Shown here one piece after another: positions 41,293 through 50,495 of a DNA stretch of 64,000 bases. Made by a program: the position numbers and the translations under genes. Under the pieces are notes generated by a model. That model did not search any database. It had not been told where the DNA came from and saw only the letters and a program-made list of their open reading frames with translations. The stretch's first letter is position 1, and the number at the start of each line of letters is the position of its first letter. Source of the stretch: Mixta mediterraneensis (GTDB lineage Bacteria; Pseudomonadota; Gammaproteobacteria; Enterobacterales; Enterobacteriaceae); contig NZ_JACFXY010000001.1 in the NCBI RefSeq assembly GCF_014946725.1, forward strand, positions 770,536-834,535, read 5' to 3'.

Positions 41293-41952
41293 ATGGCTAA
41301 AATTGCATTGAAATTTCGCTTACATCGCACGGTGATTGTACTTATCTCGATGGCGCTGTTAGTTGTCCTGATGCAAGGTGCGTCCTGGTTCAGTCTTGGT
41401 CATCAGATGGCGCGCTCAGAACAGGTAGAGGAGCTGGCGCATACGCTGACGAATCAGGTGGCATTTAGTTTGCAACCATTGATGGACAATAGCGAAGATA
41501 ATCGCAGCAAGATCGAAGGCATTCTCAATCAGATGACTTCAAACAGCCGCATTCTTGATGCGTCGGTTTATGACGATGACGGCAGTTTGGTCGCGCACAG
41601 CGGCGAAACTATTAGTGTTCGCGATCGCCTGGCGCTCGACGGCAGCTATTTCAATCATCAAATCGTCCAGCCGCTCGGCAATAGCGACGGTCCGCTCGGC
41701 TTTCTGCGCGTCACGCTGGATACGCATGTGTTGGTAACCGAATCGCGTCAGGTCGATAACACCACCAATATTTTGCGTCTGATGATGCTGCTGGCGCTAG
41801 CTATTGGCATCATTCTTACCCGGACTTTACTGCGCGATCGCCGCACCCGCTGGCAACAATCCCCGTTTTTACTGACGGCCAGCACGCCAGTGAAAGAGGA
41901 TGAGGACGAAAATATCGTGGCTGGCGAAGAGAAAAAACGTCTGGATATATAG
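41293..41952 (+). CDS. ytjB: Membrane protein YtjB (Smp)
   Basis: 219 residues, with an N-terminal membrane anchor (FRLHRTVIVLISMALLVVLMQGASWFS), a periplasmic domain (about 35-155; ESRILDA-like SNSRILDASVYDDDG, VRDRLALDGSYFNHQIV) and a second helix (TTNILRLMMLLALAIGIILTRTLL). The cytoplasmic tail is acidic. Function is unknown. It sits divergent to serB as in E. coli. ATG 41293 is preferred to the GTG one codon earlier. Confidence 0.92.
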   Translation: MAKIALKFRLHRTVIVLISMALLVVLMQGASWFSLGHQMARSEQVEELAHTLTNQVAFSLQPLMDNSEDNRSKIEGILNQMTSNSRILDASVYDDDGSLVAHSGETISVRDRLALDGSYFNHQIVQPLGNSDGPLGFLRVTLDTHVLVTESRQVDNTTNILRLMMLLALAIGIILTRTLLRDRRTRWQQSPFLLTASTPVKEDEDENIVAGEEKKRLDI

Positions 41953-42074
41953 GATCAAATCCACAATCCAGCTTGCCGTCCGTCTGGCAATGAAACCAGA
42001 AGCTTCAAATACTCACACCATCCTTTATATTAAGCGGGAATGTGAGTAATTGGATTACAGCATTCCAGACAGCG

Positions 42075-42755
42075 TTAAGACTTAAGGATGGCTTCCAGTT
42101 CAGAGATGGTCTTGACCTGCCAGGTGGGAGTAATATGCGCAGGCAGCGGGCGCGTACCGTGATCCAGCCAGCATGTCTTCACGCCAGCATTCATGCCGCC
42201 CAGAATATCGGATTCCGGCGTGTCGCCCACCATCAATACGCGCTCACGATGTGGATGACCTAATAATGTAAGCGCATGATCAAAAATCTTCACATCCGGT
42301 TTGGGCACGCCAACTTGTTCAGAAATCACAAGCGCATCGAAGTAATCACGGAAACCCGTCCGCTCCAGTCGGGTTTGTTGTAGCGCAGTGAAGCCGTTGG
42401 TAATAATCCCCATTTTGACCTTACCGTGCAGCAGGTTCATCAGGCTGACCGCACCTTCCAGCGGCGTACAGATTTCGGCCATCGCTGAGAGAAAACCGCT
42501 GTTGAGGATCTCAGGCGAAATATTGAGTTTTTCACTCCAGCTGTTGAAGCGGCGGGTTTGCAGCTGCAACGCGGATAGGGTGCCGTTCTGGTAATCGACC
42601 CATAGCGGCTTATTAACCGACTGATAATCAGCGTAATCCTGATCGGTAAAATGGACATCGTAACCGGCGAACAGCCGCTGCAACCCGGCGTAAGCATCAA
42701 AATGAAAAAGGGTATCGTCGGCATCAAACAGGATACAATCCCAGTTTTCTATCAT
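42075..42755 (-). CDS. yjjG: Pyrimidine 5'-nucleotidase YjjG (HAD family)
   Basis: 226-residue HAD phosphatase. The E. coli enzyme acts on dUMP, dTMP and non-canonical pyrimidine nucleotides. Motif I DADDTLF (about 11-17), motif II ITNGF, the Lys region [15 protein letters not shown] and motif [16 protein letters not shown] are present. It is the last gene of holD-rimI-yjjG. In E. coli prfC follows; here the next gene is the convergent ytjB. Confidence 0.95.
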   Translation of the reverse strand: MIENWDCILFDADDTLFHFDAYAGLQRLFAGYDVHFTDQDYADYQSVNKPLWVDYQNGTLSALQLQTRRFNSWSEKLNISPEILNSGFLSAMAEICTPLEGAVSLMNLLHGKVKMGIITNGFTALQQTRLERTGFRDYFDALVISEQVGVPKPDVKIFDHALTLLGHPHRERVLMVGDTPESDILGGMNAGVKTCWLDHGTRPLPAHITPTWQVKTISELEAILKS

Positions 42756-42773
42756 TAGAACTCCTTTAAATCC

Positions 42774-43214
42774 TTACAGCGTCAGCGCCATGATTAGCGC
42801 ATCTTCACGTCCGCTGGCGGTAGGGTAATAGTTGGGGCGACGGCTGACCTGATTGAATTCCAACTGTTCATATAGCGCGATAGCAGGCAGGTTTGAGGCG
42901 CGAACTTCCAGCCAAAGCGTCATAACCTCACGCTGAATCAGTTGATCGATTAAATATTGCAGCAACTGGCGACCTAAACCCCGCCGTTGATACGCGGGAT
43001 CGACCGCAATGTTGAACAACGAGGCTTCATCCAGCACCACCTGGGTGATGGCGAAAGCGGCTAACTTGCCGTCTACTTCAAGCCGGAGATTTAAAAAACG
43101 TTCGCCTTGATTGCTGGCAAAAGTTTGCTCACTCCAGGGAAAAGCATGGCTGCGGCGTTCAATGTTCAATGCCTGCGTCAGATCGTCAGGGGTGAGGAAA
43201 GAGATGGCTGTCAT
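42774..43214 (-). CDS. rimI: Ribosomal protein S18 alanine N-acetyltransferase RimI
   Basis: GNAT acetyltransferase that acetylates the N-terminus of S18. From ATG 43214 it has 146 residues; the acetyl-CoA motif QRRGLGRQLLQYLI and the C-terminal NLPAIALYEQLEFNQVSRRPNYY are clear. It overlaps holD by 29 nt, as is common for this pair. Confidence 0.96.
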   Translation of the reverse strand: MTAISFLTPDDLTQALNIERRSHAFPWSEQTFASNQGERFLNLRLEVDGKLAAFAITQVVLDEASLFNIAVDPAYQRRGLGRQLLQYLIDQLIQREVMTLWLEVRASNLPAIALYEQLEFNQVSRRPNYYPTASGREDALIMALTL

Positions 43215-43596
43215 GGTTACACATTTGTTGCCAGAGTGCGCGCCTGGCTGCGCCACTGCTGATCAGTTCATTGAGGGAGGCGCTCGATAACGCGACGCCA
43301 TTAAACGGTTGCTCACTTTCAACACCGAGCAACCAGCCTGCGCAATCCAGCGTTTCCGGCAACATTTGCAGCTGCTCCGGCGTCACCATCATCACCTGCG
43401 AGCTTTGCAAATGAAGCGTATGCAGCACGTCACGAATCAGCGGCTCCTGTAAGCCAGGCGGCGTTTCAGCCACAATCACTAAGCGCGTATCCGCTGCCAG
43501 CGTGACGGCAATTTCGCCCTGCAGTACGCGCGGACGGCGCAGTTGATACTGCATAATCCCCATTTGCTGTAAAAGCCAGTCGCGCCTGGACGTCAT
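43186..43596 (-). CDS. holD: DNA polymerase III psi subunit
   Basis: Psi links the clamp loader through chi to single-stranded-DNA-binding protein. From ATG 43596 it has 136 residues (E. coli 137), begins [22 protein letters not shown] and contains [20 protein letters not shown]. The gene overlaps rimI at its 3' end and is divergent from rsmC. Confidence 0.95.
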   Translation of the reverse strand: MTSRRDWLLQQMGIMQYQLRRPRVLQGEIAVTLAADTRLVIVAETPPGLQEPLIRDVLHTLHLQSSQVMMVTPEQLQMLPETLDCAGWLLGVESEQPFNGVALSSASLNELISSGAARRALWQQMCNHDSHLFPHP

Positions 43597-43702
43597 GGTG
43601 TTACCTGCTCCGCTGCCTGAATGCGACGTTATGCTAGCAAACCCATCGAACATGCGCCAACAAAGCACTATAATCGCCGCTCAGATCTTACAGGAGCTTT
43701 AC

Positions 43703-44734
43703 ATGTCTGCTTTTACTCCGGCCAGCGAAGTGATTTTGCGCCACAGTGATGAATTTACCGCCCGCCACGTGCTGTTTGCTGGCGATTTGCAGGATGACCT
43801 GCCCGCTCAGCTGGAGACCGCTTCATCACGCGTGCATACCCAGCAATATCATCACTGGCAAAACCTGAGCCGCCGCATGGGCGAGCAAGCGCGTTACGGG
43901 CTGGTCGCCCAGGCAGAAGATGTGCAGGGCTGCGATACGCTGGTATATTTTTGGACTAAAAACAAGCCGGAAGTACAATTTCAGCTACAAAATCTGCTGT
44001 CGCTGTTGCCGGAAGGCTGCGATGTATTCGTAGTAGGAGAGAACCGCAGCGGCGTGCGTAGCGCCGAAGGCATGCTGGAAAAGTGGGTCAAACTTGAGAA
44101 GATCGACAGTGCGCGCCGTTGTGGTCTGTATCATGGTCGTCTGGATGCGCAGCCCGCGTTTGACGTCAACGCGTTTGGCAATACGTATCAACTCAACGAT
44201 CTCACCGTCCACACCTTGCCAGGCGTATTCAGTCGTGATGGCCTGGATGCGGGCAGCGCGCTGCTGATGTCAACCCTGACGCCACATACCAAAGGTAAAG
44301 TGCTGGACATCGGCTGCGGCGCCGGGGTGATTGCCGCTTCTCTGCCTGGTCATTCGCCAAAAGTGCGCCTGTGGTTATGCGATGTGCATGCTGCTGCGAT
44401 TGAAGCCAGTAAAGCTACGCTGGCGGCGAATGGGCTTGAAGGTGAAGTATTTGCCAGCAACGTTTTCTCTGATGTCACTGGCCGCTTCGATCTTATTATT
44501 TCCAATCCGCCTTTCCATGAAGGGGTACAAACCAGCCTGGATGCCGCACAAACCTTGATTCGCGGCGCGGTGAAGCATCTGAACAGCGGGGGTGAGTTAC
44601 GTATCGTTGCGAACGCCTTCCTGCCCTACCCGCAGGTCCTGGACGAAACGTTTGGCAGTCATGAAGTGCTGGCTCAAACCGGTCGCTTTAAGGTCTATCG
44701 TGCCGTCTACGGACGGGGAGCGAAAGCGCGTTAA
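43703..44734 (+). CDS. rsmC: 16S rRNA (guanine1207-N2)-methyltransferase RsmC
   Basis: From ATG 43703 (CAGGAG upstream) the protein has 343 residues, the E. coli length. It has an N-terminal pseudo-methyltransferase domain and a catalytic C-terminal one with SAM loop [13 protein letters not shown] (about 197-209) and the N2-guanine motif NPPF in [11 protein letters not shown]. It is divergent from holD. Confidence 0.97.
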   Translation: MSAFTPASEVILRHSDEFTARHVLFAGDLQDDLPAQLETASSRVHTQQYHHWQNLSRRMGEQARYGLVAQAEDVQGCDTLVYFWTKNKPEVQFQLQNLLSLLPEGCDVFVVGENRSGVRSAEGMLEKWVKLEKIDSARRCGLYHGRLDAQPAFDVNAFGNTYQLNDLTVHTLPGVFSRDGLDAGSALLMSTLTPHTKGKVLDIGCGAGVIAASLPGHSPKVRLWLCDVHAAAIEASKATLAANGLEGEVFASNVFSDVTGRFDLIISNPPFHEGVQTSLDAAQTLIRGAVKHLNSGGELRIVANAFLPYPQVLDETFGSHEVLAQTGRFKVYRAVYGRGAKAR

Positions 44735-44818
44735 TTACCTGTTATTGCGTTATCTTTCTCTTCGCGGCGTGAAAACGTTGTTTTTTACAGAGATTGTTTC
44801 ATCACCGCGAAATATCAG

Positions 44819-44846
44819 TTGACGCAATGCGTAAAACCTCTAAAAT
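44819..44846 (+). promoter_or_regulatory. Promoter of the tRNA-Leu pair
   Basis: TTGACG (44819-44824), 16 nt, TAAAAT (44841-44846), then a GC-rich stretch (gcgcctcc) as in stringently controlled stable-RNA promoters. Confidence 0.75.
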
Positions 44847-44887
44847 GCGCCTCCGTGGTTGTAATACTGCCAAAGTGTTACGGGTAT

Positions 44888-44974
44888 GCGAAGGTGGCGG
44901 AATTGGTAGACGCGCTAGCTTCAGGTGTTAGTGTCCTAACGGACGTGAGGGTTCAAGTCCCTCTCTTCGCACCA
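44888..44974 (+). tRNA. tRNA-Leu (anticodon CAG)
   Basis: 87 nt including the encoded CCA. Acceptor stem GCGAAGG with CTTCGC, class II long variable arm, T-loop GTTCAAGTC. The anticodon loop reads cttCAGgt, so it decodes CUG. In E. coli the leuQPV CAG genes lie in this same neighbourhood. Confidence 0.97.
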
Positions 44975-45005
44975 AAATCACAGATTTCATATCGCACAGC
45001 ACTGA

Positions 45006-45092
45006 GCGAAGGTGGCGGAATTGGTAGACGCGCTAGCTTCAGGTGTTAGTGTCTTAACGGACGTGAGGGTTCAAGTCCCTCTCTTCGCACCA
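45006..45092 (+). tRNA. tRNA-Leu (anticodon CAG), second copy
   Basis: 87 nt, identical to the first copy except for one base in the variable arm (gtgtcTtaac instead of gtgtcCtaac). The 31-nt gap and lack of a separate promoter suggest a common transcript. Confidence 0.97.
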
Positions 45093-45137
45093 ACGTTATC
45101 CTGTTTCCCCTTCTTTACAACACGCCAAAACAATCAA

Positions 45138-45374
45138 TCACGATGCGTAAAAATTCACCGCCACTGTCGCTAACCCGCTGGCTAATGCCAGGCATGCTGG
45201 CAACAGTAAAAAGTGACGCAGGCGGTGATTAAACAACATCACTATCGTCAACAGCAGTGCCACAATCATGACCATGCGCCACTGGCTAAAGCTGGGTTCC
45301 CACAGGGCAAATAATGGCAATGCGGCGCACGGTAACAAAACGCCCCATGCACTATCCAGTTTTTTCCCCATCAT
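45138..45374 (-). CDS. yjjZ: DUF1435 membrane protein (YjjZ-like)
   Basis: From ATG 45374 (GGGGAG upstream) it has 78 residues with two or three hydrophobic segments: LDSAWGVLLPCAALPLFALW, MVMIVALLLTIVMLFNHRLRHFLLLPACLALASG. This resembles YjjZ of E. coli, which lies between fhuF and the leu tRNA genes there too. A start at 45422 would add a further hydrophobic segment. A strong Fur box lies upstream, so it should be induced by iron limitation. Function is unknown. Confidence 0.78.
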   Translation of the reverse strand: MMGKKLDSAWGVLLPCAALPLFALWEPSFSQWRMVMIVALLLTIVMLFNHRLRHFLLLPACLALASGLATVAVNFYAS

Positions 45375-45435
45375 CCCGCTGACTCCCCACAAGCCACAAG
45401 CGGCAATAATTGCTATCACCATCACCAACCCTCAA

Positions 45436-45457
45436 ATGATAATCATTTTCATTATCA
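45436..45457. promoter_or_regulatory. Fur box upstream of the yjjZ-like gene
   Basis: The sequence tgataatcattttcattatca contains the TGATAAT/ATTATCA half-sites of the Fur consensus GATAATGATAATCATTATC. It lies 62 bp before the chosen start of the minus-strand gene. Confidence 0.82.
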
Positions 45458-45649
45458 TATGATAAGTTTTCTCATTGTGCAGCCTGTTTTTGTGTTGCCC
45501 AACGGGTCAAGATGACAGACCAGTTGGAAAATGCTAGATTGCGGTCAATAACTCTCCACATAACACAGCAATAATTTGCTCATTGTTCGACACCGAATAT
45601 TTTTGTCGGCTTGCGCTTTGATATTTCAGAGCCATCACGAGTATTAATA

Positions 45650-46747
45650 ATGAAAATAGAATCTTATGATGCATTGAAACACAGCAAATATCGGCTTTCG
45701 CTGATGCTTTTATTGTTTTTAAATGTCGCCGCTTCTCTATTTTGTCTGGTGCCGATGTCAGGAGAAGCAGAAAATGAAATTACTTTGCCGGCTCTCTTTG
45801 TCGCCTTTTTTAGCGCAATCTCATTAACCACTTGTTTAATAAAGACTAAAATAAAATTACCACTATTAAATCCTGTTGCGCTCATTCTCGGTTTGCTCTG
45901 GGCATGGCACATTAATTATCGCTATCACGCCGTTATTTACTTTGATGGCAGCTTTTTAATTATCAGCCTGTTAAGCATATTTTTTATCAGTGCGATTGCC
46001 TTAAGCGATTATCTGGTTGCGTTCTGCCTGCATATTGCCCCGCCGGTTTTAACTGTGCTATGGCTGGACGACGGTGAGCATTTCGTCATGATTTTATTGA
46101 CTATCGCGCTGCCGCTCATTGGTTTCTCTTTGCAACACTTGATGCGCCGCCGCGCCGATCGCTTCACGCTGCGATTGATGTACCAACTGTATGAAGAGAA
46201 AGAGACGTTTAGCGATCTCAGCATGCTCGATCCTCTGACCGGCTTGTATAACCGACGCGGCCTGAAAAACCGCCTCGACAACATTCTGAATAACCACACA
46301 GGCAGCCATTACGTGCTGTTGTTGGATATAGATCACTTCAAAGCCTACAACGATAATTATGGTCATGCGATGGGCGACCAGGCGCTGGCACGGGTATCGG
46401 TTGCAATTCGTGATGCAGTACGCTCGCGCGATGTAGTGACGCGTTATGGCGGCGAAGAGTTTCTGGTATTAATGACGAATGTTAATGCTTCAATTGCTAT
46501 GAAACTGGCAGAAAGGATCCGCAAATACGTTGTGGATTTAGAAATTCCCCACCGCTTTAACGAACGGGTTTCTACTCACGTCACTATTAGCGCCGGTATT
46601 GCGCCTATTTACGATAATGAATTTGAGCAGGCGGTTGCGAATGCCGATCGCGCATTGTATGTCGCGAAAAGCCAGGGAAGGAATACCATTCTCGCCTGGG
46701 AGGATTTACCAAAAGCGAATGTCATCTCTTCAAGCGAAGCACATTAA
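45650..46747 (+). CDS. Membrane diguanylate cyclase (GGDEF)
   Basis: 365 residues. About five to six membrane helices (residues 12-185) form the input domain. A GGDEF domain follows (about 200-355) with DPLTGLYNRRG, LLLDIDHFKAYND and the active site GGEEF in VVTRYGGEEFLVL. The inhibitory I-site RSRD lies five residues before it, so the enzyme should make c-di-GMP with product inhibition. No EAL domain. ATG 45650 is preferred to an upstream in-frame start at 45611. Confidence 0.93.
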   Translation: MKIESYDALKHSKYRLSLMLLLFLNVAASLFCLVPMSGEAENEITLPALFVAFFSAISLTTCLIKTKIKLPLLNPVALILGLLWAWHINYRYHAVIYFDGSFLIISLLSIFFISAIALSDYLVAFCLHIAPPVLTVLWLDDGEHFVMILLTIALPLIGFSLQHLMRRRADRFTLRLMYQLYEEKETFSDLSMLDPLTGLYNRRGLKNRLDNILNNHTGSHYVLLLDIDHFKAYNDNYGHAMGDQALARVSVAIRDAVRSRDVVTRYGGEEFLVLMTNVNASIAMKLAERIRKYVVDLEIPHRFNERVSTHVTISAGIAPIYDNEFEQAVANADRALYVAKSQGRNTILAWEDLPKANVISSSEAH

Positions 46748-46761
46748 TTCATGCGGTATTA

Positions 46762-46790
46762 GTGGGCGATAATATTGCCCACATTATCTT
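46762..46790 (+). terminator. Terminator after the diguanylate cyclase gene
   Basis: gtgggc (46762-46767) pairs with gcccac (46777-46782) around 9 nt, followed by attatctttt. It lies 15 bp after the stop. Confidence 0.65.
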
Positions 46791-46875
46791 TTGCGATATT
46801 CTGCGCTATAAGTTCCTGATCCTGTCTTAATAGCATCATTACACGCCGCTTCTCCGCCTGGCTTGTAGATAGAAT

Positions 46876-46894
46876 CAATAACGATTATCATTAG
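46876..46894. promoter_or_regulatory. Fur box upstream of fhuF
   Basis: caataacgattatcattag shares most of the Fur consensus (GATTATCATT core). It lies 33 bp before the fhuF start. fhuF is a classic Fur-controlled gene. Confidence 0.65.
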
Positions 46895-46926
46895 CTTTCT
46901 TATCTAAATTTGCGTTGCGAGTCAGC

Positions 46927-47718
46927 ATGGCAATTGTTCCCCAACACAAACATCACTTTGGCAATGAGTCGTTGATTTTCATGCAAAATCAGCAGCCGCT
47001 GGCGGATGCGTTGTATGAGATGCTGCAAACACAACGCAGCGATATGTTGGAGATAATCAAGTTTGGTCAGCCTGCCAGGCCAACCATGACATTCAGTGAA
47101 TGGTCTGCCGCCGACGCGTTTACTGCCCTTACCCAACGCTATAGCGATCATCTTTATCGTAACCATCCTGACGCGATTCGTGAGGCTAAGCCGGTGCAGT
47201 CGTTATGGGCACAGTGGTATTTTGGTCTATTGTTGCCGCCGCTGATGATGGCGTTATTGCTGGGGGTCCGCGCGCCGGACTGCGCTCCGCAGCATATACA
47301 GGTGGAATTTCATGAAAACGGTCATCCCTGCGCGTTTTGGCTTAACGCACAGGAAGATGAGGATGCGCGTTATCTCAATGCCCACCAGCGAATTGATCGC
47401 CTAATCCAGCAACACCTTATTCCGGTGGTAAACGGTATCGCTCAGCATGGCGACATCAATGCCAGGCTTATCTGGAATAATATGGGCTTCTCCTTCTCCT
47501 GGTTTCTCGGCGAATTAAAAAACCAGCTCGAAGAAACGGTGATATTACAACTGGAGCAGGCGCTGTTTTTCACCAGCCATTTGCTGGATGGCAGTGATAA
47601 TCCACTCTATCGCACCATGCTTCCTCGCAACGGTCTGATGGTGCGTCGCAGTTGCTGTCAGCGTTATCGCATCCCCGATGTTGATCAATGTGGTAACTGC
47701 ACGTTAAATCCAGCCTGA
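46927..47718 (+). CDS. fhuF: Siderophore-iron reductase FhuF
   Basis: A cytoplasmic [2Fe-2S] protein that reduces ferric iron in hydroxamate siderophores after uptake. From ATG 46927 it has 263 residues (E. coli 262). The characteristic C-terminal cluster motif CC-x10-C-x2-C is present in RRSCCQRYRIPDVDQCGNCTL; YSDHLYRNHPDAIREAKPVQSLWAQWYFGLLLPPLM is also typical. Two in-frame methionines near the start are possible; 46927 fits the family length. Confidence 0.94.
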   Translation: MAIVPQHKHHFGNESLIFMQNQQPLADALYEMLQTQRSDMLEIIKFGQPARPTMTFSEWSAADAFTALTQRYSDHLYRNHPDAIREAKPVQSLWAQWYFGLLLPPLMMALLLGVRAPDCAPQHIQVEFHENGHPCAFWLNAQEDEDARYLNAHQRIDRLIQQHLIPVVNGIAQHGDINARLIWNNMGFSFSWFLGELKNQLEETVILQLEQALFFTSHLLDGSDNPLYRTMLPRNGLMVRRSCCQRYRIPDVDQCGNCTLNPA

Positions 47719-47814
47719 TTCCTGTGCATTCTGTTACGAATTCTCTTTTTATCCCGTTTACAGCCTTAAAGGCTTGTGGCAGTTTTTATGCCTGCGATCA
47801 ACATGGAGATAAAG

Positions 47815-48279
47815 ATGAGCCTGGAGTCAGTCCGCCAGTTCTTTGCCGAACACGCCCCTGAAATTAATATCATTGAGATGGCAGAAAGTACCGCCACGGT
47901 AGAAATGGCGGCGCGCGCCCACGGCGTTACGCCAGGCCAGATTGCAAAAACGCTGTCGTTAAAAGTCAAAGATAACGTGGTGTTGATTGTAACGCGCGGC
48001 GATGCCCGGCTGGATAACCGTAAACTGAAAGCGGCGTTAGGCGCTAAAGCACGGATGCTAAGCGTGGATGAAGTGATCAACTGGACCGGACATCCGGTTG
48101 GCGGCGTTTGTCCGTTTGGCCTGGAAAACCCGCTCACCGTTTATTGTGATGTGTCGCTACGCAGCTTTGATGAAGTCTTACCGGCAGCGGGCGCCATCCA
48201 TAGCGCCGTGCGTATTTCGCCGCAGCAGCTTGCCGATCTCACTGCGGCGCAATGGGTAGATGTGTGCGAAACGCCCTAA
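47815..48279 (+). CDS. YbaK/ProX-family aminoacyl-tRNA deacylase-like protein
   Basis: 154 residues from ATG 47815 (GGAGATAAAG upstream). The YbaK/EbsC fold is visible in the sequence VTPGQIAKTLSLKVKDNVVLIVTRGDARLDNRKLKAALGAKARML and the substrate loop GHPVGGVCPFGL. Such proteins deacylate mischarged tRNA; which one this handles is not evident. The 3' end overlaps the MFS gene by 4 nt, on opposite strands. Confidence 0.9.
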   Translation: MSLESVRQFFAEHAPEINIIEMAESTATVEMAARAHGVTPGQIAKTLSLKVKDNVVLIVTRGDARLDNRKLKAALGAKARMLSVDEVINWTGHPVGGVCPFGLENPLTVYCDVSLRSFDEVLPAAGAIHSAVRISPQQLADLTAAQWVDVCETP

Positions 48280-49496
48280 TCCGACTGTTTTGCCACCGCC
48301 CCTGAAATTTCGATGCCGCGGGTTTCGCGGCCAAAGGCTACCAGTACACAAATTAATACCGCCACCGTACCCGCAACAATCGCCATGCCTAACCCGTAAT
48401 TGCCGCTGTGCGCTTCGGCAATGCGTGATTGTAGCGTGGCGTTCACCGAAGCAATCAGATTGCCTAGCTGGTAAACAAAGCCGGGCAGCACCGCTCGCGC
48501 ATTGGCAGGCACCAGTTCAGTAAGGTAAGTCGGCACTACGCCCCATGCGCCCTGCACCATGAATTGCATCAGAAACGCCCCCAATCCAATCACCCATGAA
48601 CCGCTGGAAAAAGCCCAAAGCGGCAACACTGGCAAAGCGAGAAAGGAAGCCAGAATAATGGCTTTTTTGCGCCCAATACGTTCTGATAAGGCGCCAAAGC
48701 AAATCCCGCCCAGCATCGCTGCAATGTTGTAACTGATAGCGATGATACTGACAGTGTGCGCGTCAAACTGATGCTGTACCTTCAGGAAAGTGGGATAAAG
48801 ATCCTGCGTGCCGTGACTGAAAAAATTAAAGCAAGCCATCAACAACACCATGTAAATACAGATTTTCCAGTGCTGACGAATAGTCGGCAATAGCGCTGAA
48901 CTCTCTTTACGCTCACGCGCCGCCAGCCACACCGGTGACTCTGGCACTTTGAAATAGATAAACGGCAGCAGCAGAACCGGCACCGCGCCAATCAGGAACA
49001 TGCCACGCCAGCCAACCATCTCAAAGAATAAGCCAAAGATCACTGACGCCAGCAGGTAGCCGCAGGGATAACCGGCCTGGAAAATGCCGGACATCAAACC
49101 GCGCGAGCGATCGGGGATGGTTTCCATCGCCAGCGACGACGCCACGCCCCAGATGCCGCCCATCGCCACGCCATAAATCACGCGAAACGCAAGAAACGCG
49201 CCGAAGGTGGGTGACCAGGCAGAGAGCAGTTCAAACAATGAAAACAAGACGATATTCAGCATTAAAATGGGTTTACGCCCATATTTTTCTGCCAGTCGGC
49301 CAAACACCAGCGCGCCTATCGGCCGCACTGCCAGCGTCAGCATAATGGCTATCGACACGTCCGAGACCGAGTTGTGAAAGTATTGCGCCAGGTCGCTCAA
49401 TACAAACACCAGAATAAAGAAATCGAAGGCGTCCAGCGTCCAGCTGGCGAAACTGGCAAACGCCACGTTCCGCTGGGTCGAAGTCCAGTTAAACAT
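48276..49496 (-). CDS. MFS transporter, sialate/monocarboxylate (SHS) type
   Basis: 406 residues from ATG 49496 (AGGAT upstream). About 12 membrane segments; the sugar/acid-porter signatures GRLAEKYGRKPILM and FGALSERIGRKKAII after helices 2 and 8, and DAFDFFILVFVLSDLAQYF at the N-terminus, point to the NanT/Jen1-like family for carboxylate:proton symport. The substrate is not evident. A longer start at 49529 is possible. Confidence 0.88.
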   Translation of the reverse strand: MFNWTSTQRNVAFASFASWTLDAFDFFILVFVLSDLAQYFHNSVSDVSIAIMLTLAVRPIGALVFGRLAEKYGRKPILMLNIVLFSLFELLSAWSPTFGAFLAFRVIYGVAMGGIWGVASSLAMETIPDRSRGLMSGIFQAGYPCGYLLASVIFGLFFEMVGWRGMFLIGAVPVLLLPFIYFKVPESPVWLAARERKESSALLPTIRQHWKICIYMVLLMACFNFFSHGTQDLYPTFLKVQHQFDAHTVSIIAISYNIAAMLGGICFGALSERIGRKKAIILASFLALPVLPLWAFSSGSWVIGLGAFLMQFMVQGAWGVVPTYLTELVPANARAVLPGFVYQLGNLIASVNATLQSRIAEAHSGNYGLGMAIVAGTVAVLICVLVAFGRETRGIEISGAVAKQSD

Positions 49497-49940
49497 ACGG
49501 GTATCCTGTCTGAGATGCTTCCGGCTCATTGACCGAAATTATTGTGGGTACAACCAGCGACGAATTGGTTGCTTGTTTGTTAACCTTTTGTATATAGCAT
49601 GTCAGGAAGCATTAGCGTGCTAACGAATTGTCAGCCTTCGCTTCAGGCTGTAAATAACCGTGTCTGGCGGTGTAGAAAAAGCCGTTTCCTGGTGCTCTTT
49701 AGATCCCCTGCTCCATACCTGTCTCTGGAAAAGAGGCGCATGTAGCCGGGCCGCCTGACCTTACAGGGCGAGTAAACTTGCGCACCACCACAGTTAACTG
49801 GCCCCCTCTGCCAGCCCGCCGCATAACAGCCCTGTCGGGTTACTGCGCAATGCGAGCGCCGGTTTTTTCTGAAAAATTGTTGAGTGATTGGCAAACGCCA
49901 GCAATGCTTTACCCTACCAAGGAAGCATCGCAGGAGTGTT
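49497..49940. other. Intergenic region between the MFS and histidine phosphatase genes
   Basis: About 440 bp. It holds the divergent promoters but I see no strong motif. Open frames on both strands here lack ribosome sites and protein-like composition. Confidence 0.5.
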
Positions 49941-50495
49941 ATGACAATTATCTTAATGCGACACGGCAAGCCCGATCATCAGGCCAGTGGACGACGCAGC
50001 GCACAGGCACTGGCAGACTGGTGCGAAGCTTACGATCTCGCGTTGGTCAGCGATCTGCCGCCTGAGCGCAGCATTCATATTGCCCGCCAGGCTGCGGTAG
50101 TGGTATGCAGCCCGCTGCCGCGAGCGCGTTCCTCTCTTACCCGACTGGGCTTACATCCGCATGAAATCGACGGTGTATTTAGCGAAGTGGCTACTCCGCT
50201 GCTGCGTTCTGAAGGGGTGCAGCTTCCCGTTTCGATCTGGCTGACGCTGCTGCGTTTATTGTGGTTATGTGGCTATGCGGGAGAAACAGAATCGGTGCAG
50301 CATGCCCGTCGTCGCGCGTCACAAGCTGCGGAAAAACTGATCGCGTATTCTCAGCGCGGCACCGTGTTATTGCTTGGTCATGGCATCATGAACAAGTTAA
50401 TTGCACGTGAGCTGCGTAAACGCGACTGGCAGGCGGAAAAACACGCCAGCAGCCGTCACTGGAGTTCAGCGATCTACCATCGACCTTTCATTTAA
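49941..50495 (+). CDS. Histidine phosphatase family protein
   Basis: 184 residues from ATG 49941 (CAGGAG upstream). The RHG motif is at once N-terminal (MTIILMRHGKPDHQASG) and the second catalytic His lies in LLLGHGIMNKLIA (about 150). VVCSPLPRARSSLTRLG is the usual second arginine region. The substrate is unknown. It converges with the beta-propeller gene, overlapping by 4 nt. Confidence 0.9.
   Translation: MTIILMRHGKPDHQASGRRSAQALADWCEAYDLALVSDLPPERSIHIARQAAVVVCSPLPRARSSLTRLGLHPHEIDGVFSEVATPLLRSEGVQLPVSIWLTLLRLLWLCGYAGETESVQHARRRASQAAEKLIAYSQRGTVLLLGHGIMNKLIARELRKRDWQAEKHASSRHWSSAIYHRPFI

Noticed and set aside
44888..45092. tRNA-Leu pair as a prophage attachment site
   Set aside because: Both genes are complete, no partial tRNA 3' copy was noticed nearby, and the following genes (yjjZ-like, fhuF) are the normal chromosomal neighbours.
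49643..49969. 108-codon minus-strand frame before the histidine phosphatase gene
   Set aside because: It runs into the start of the real gene on the other strand, has an arginine/cysteine-rich random composition and no ribosome site.
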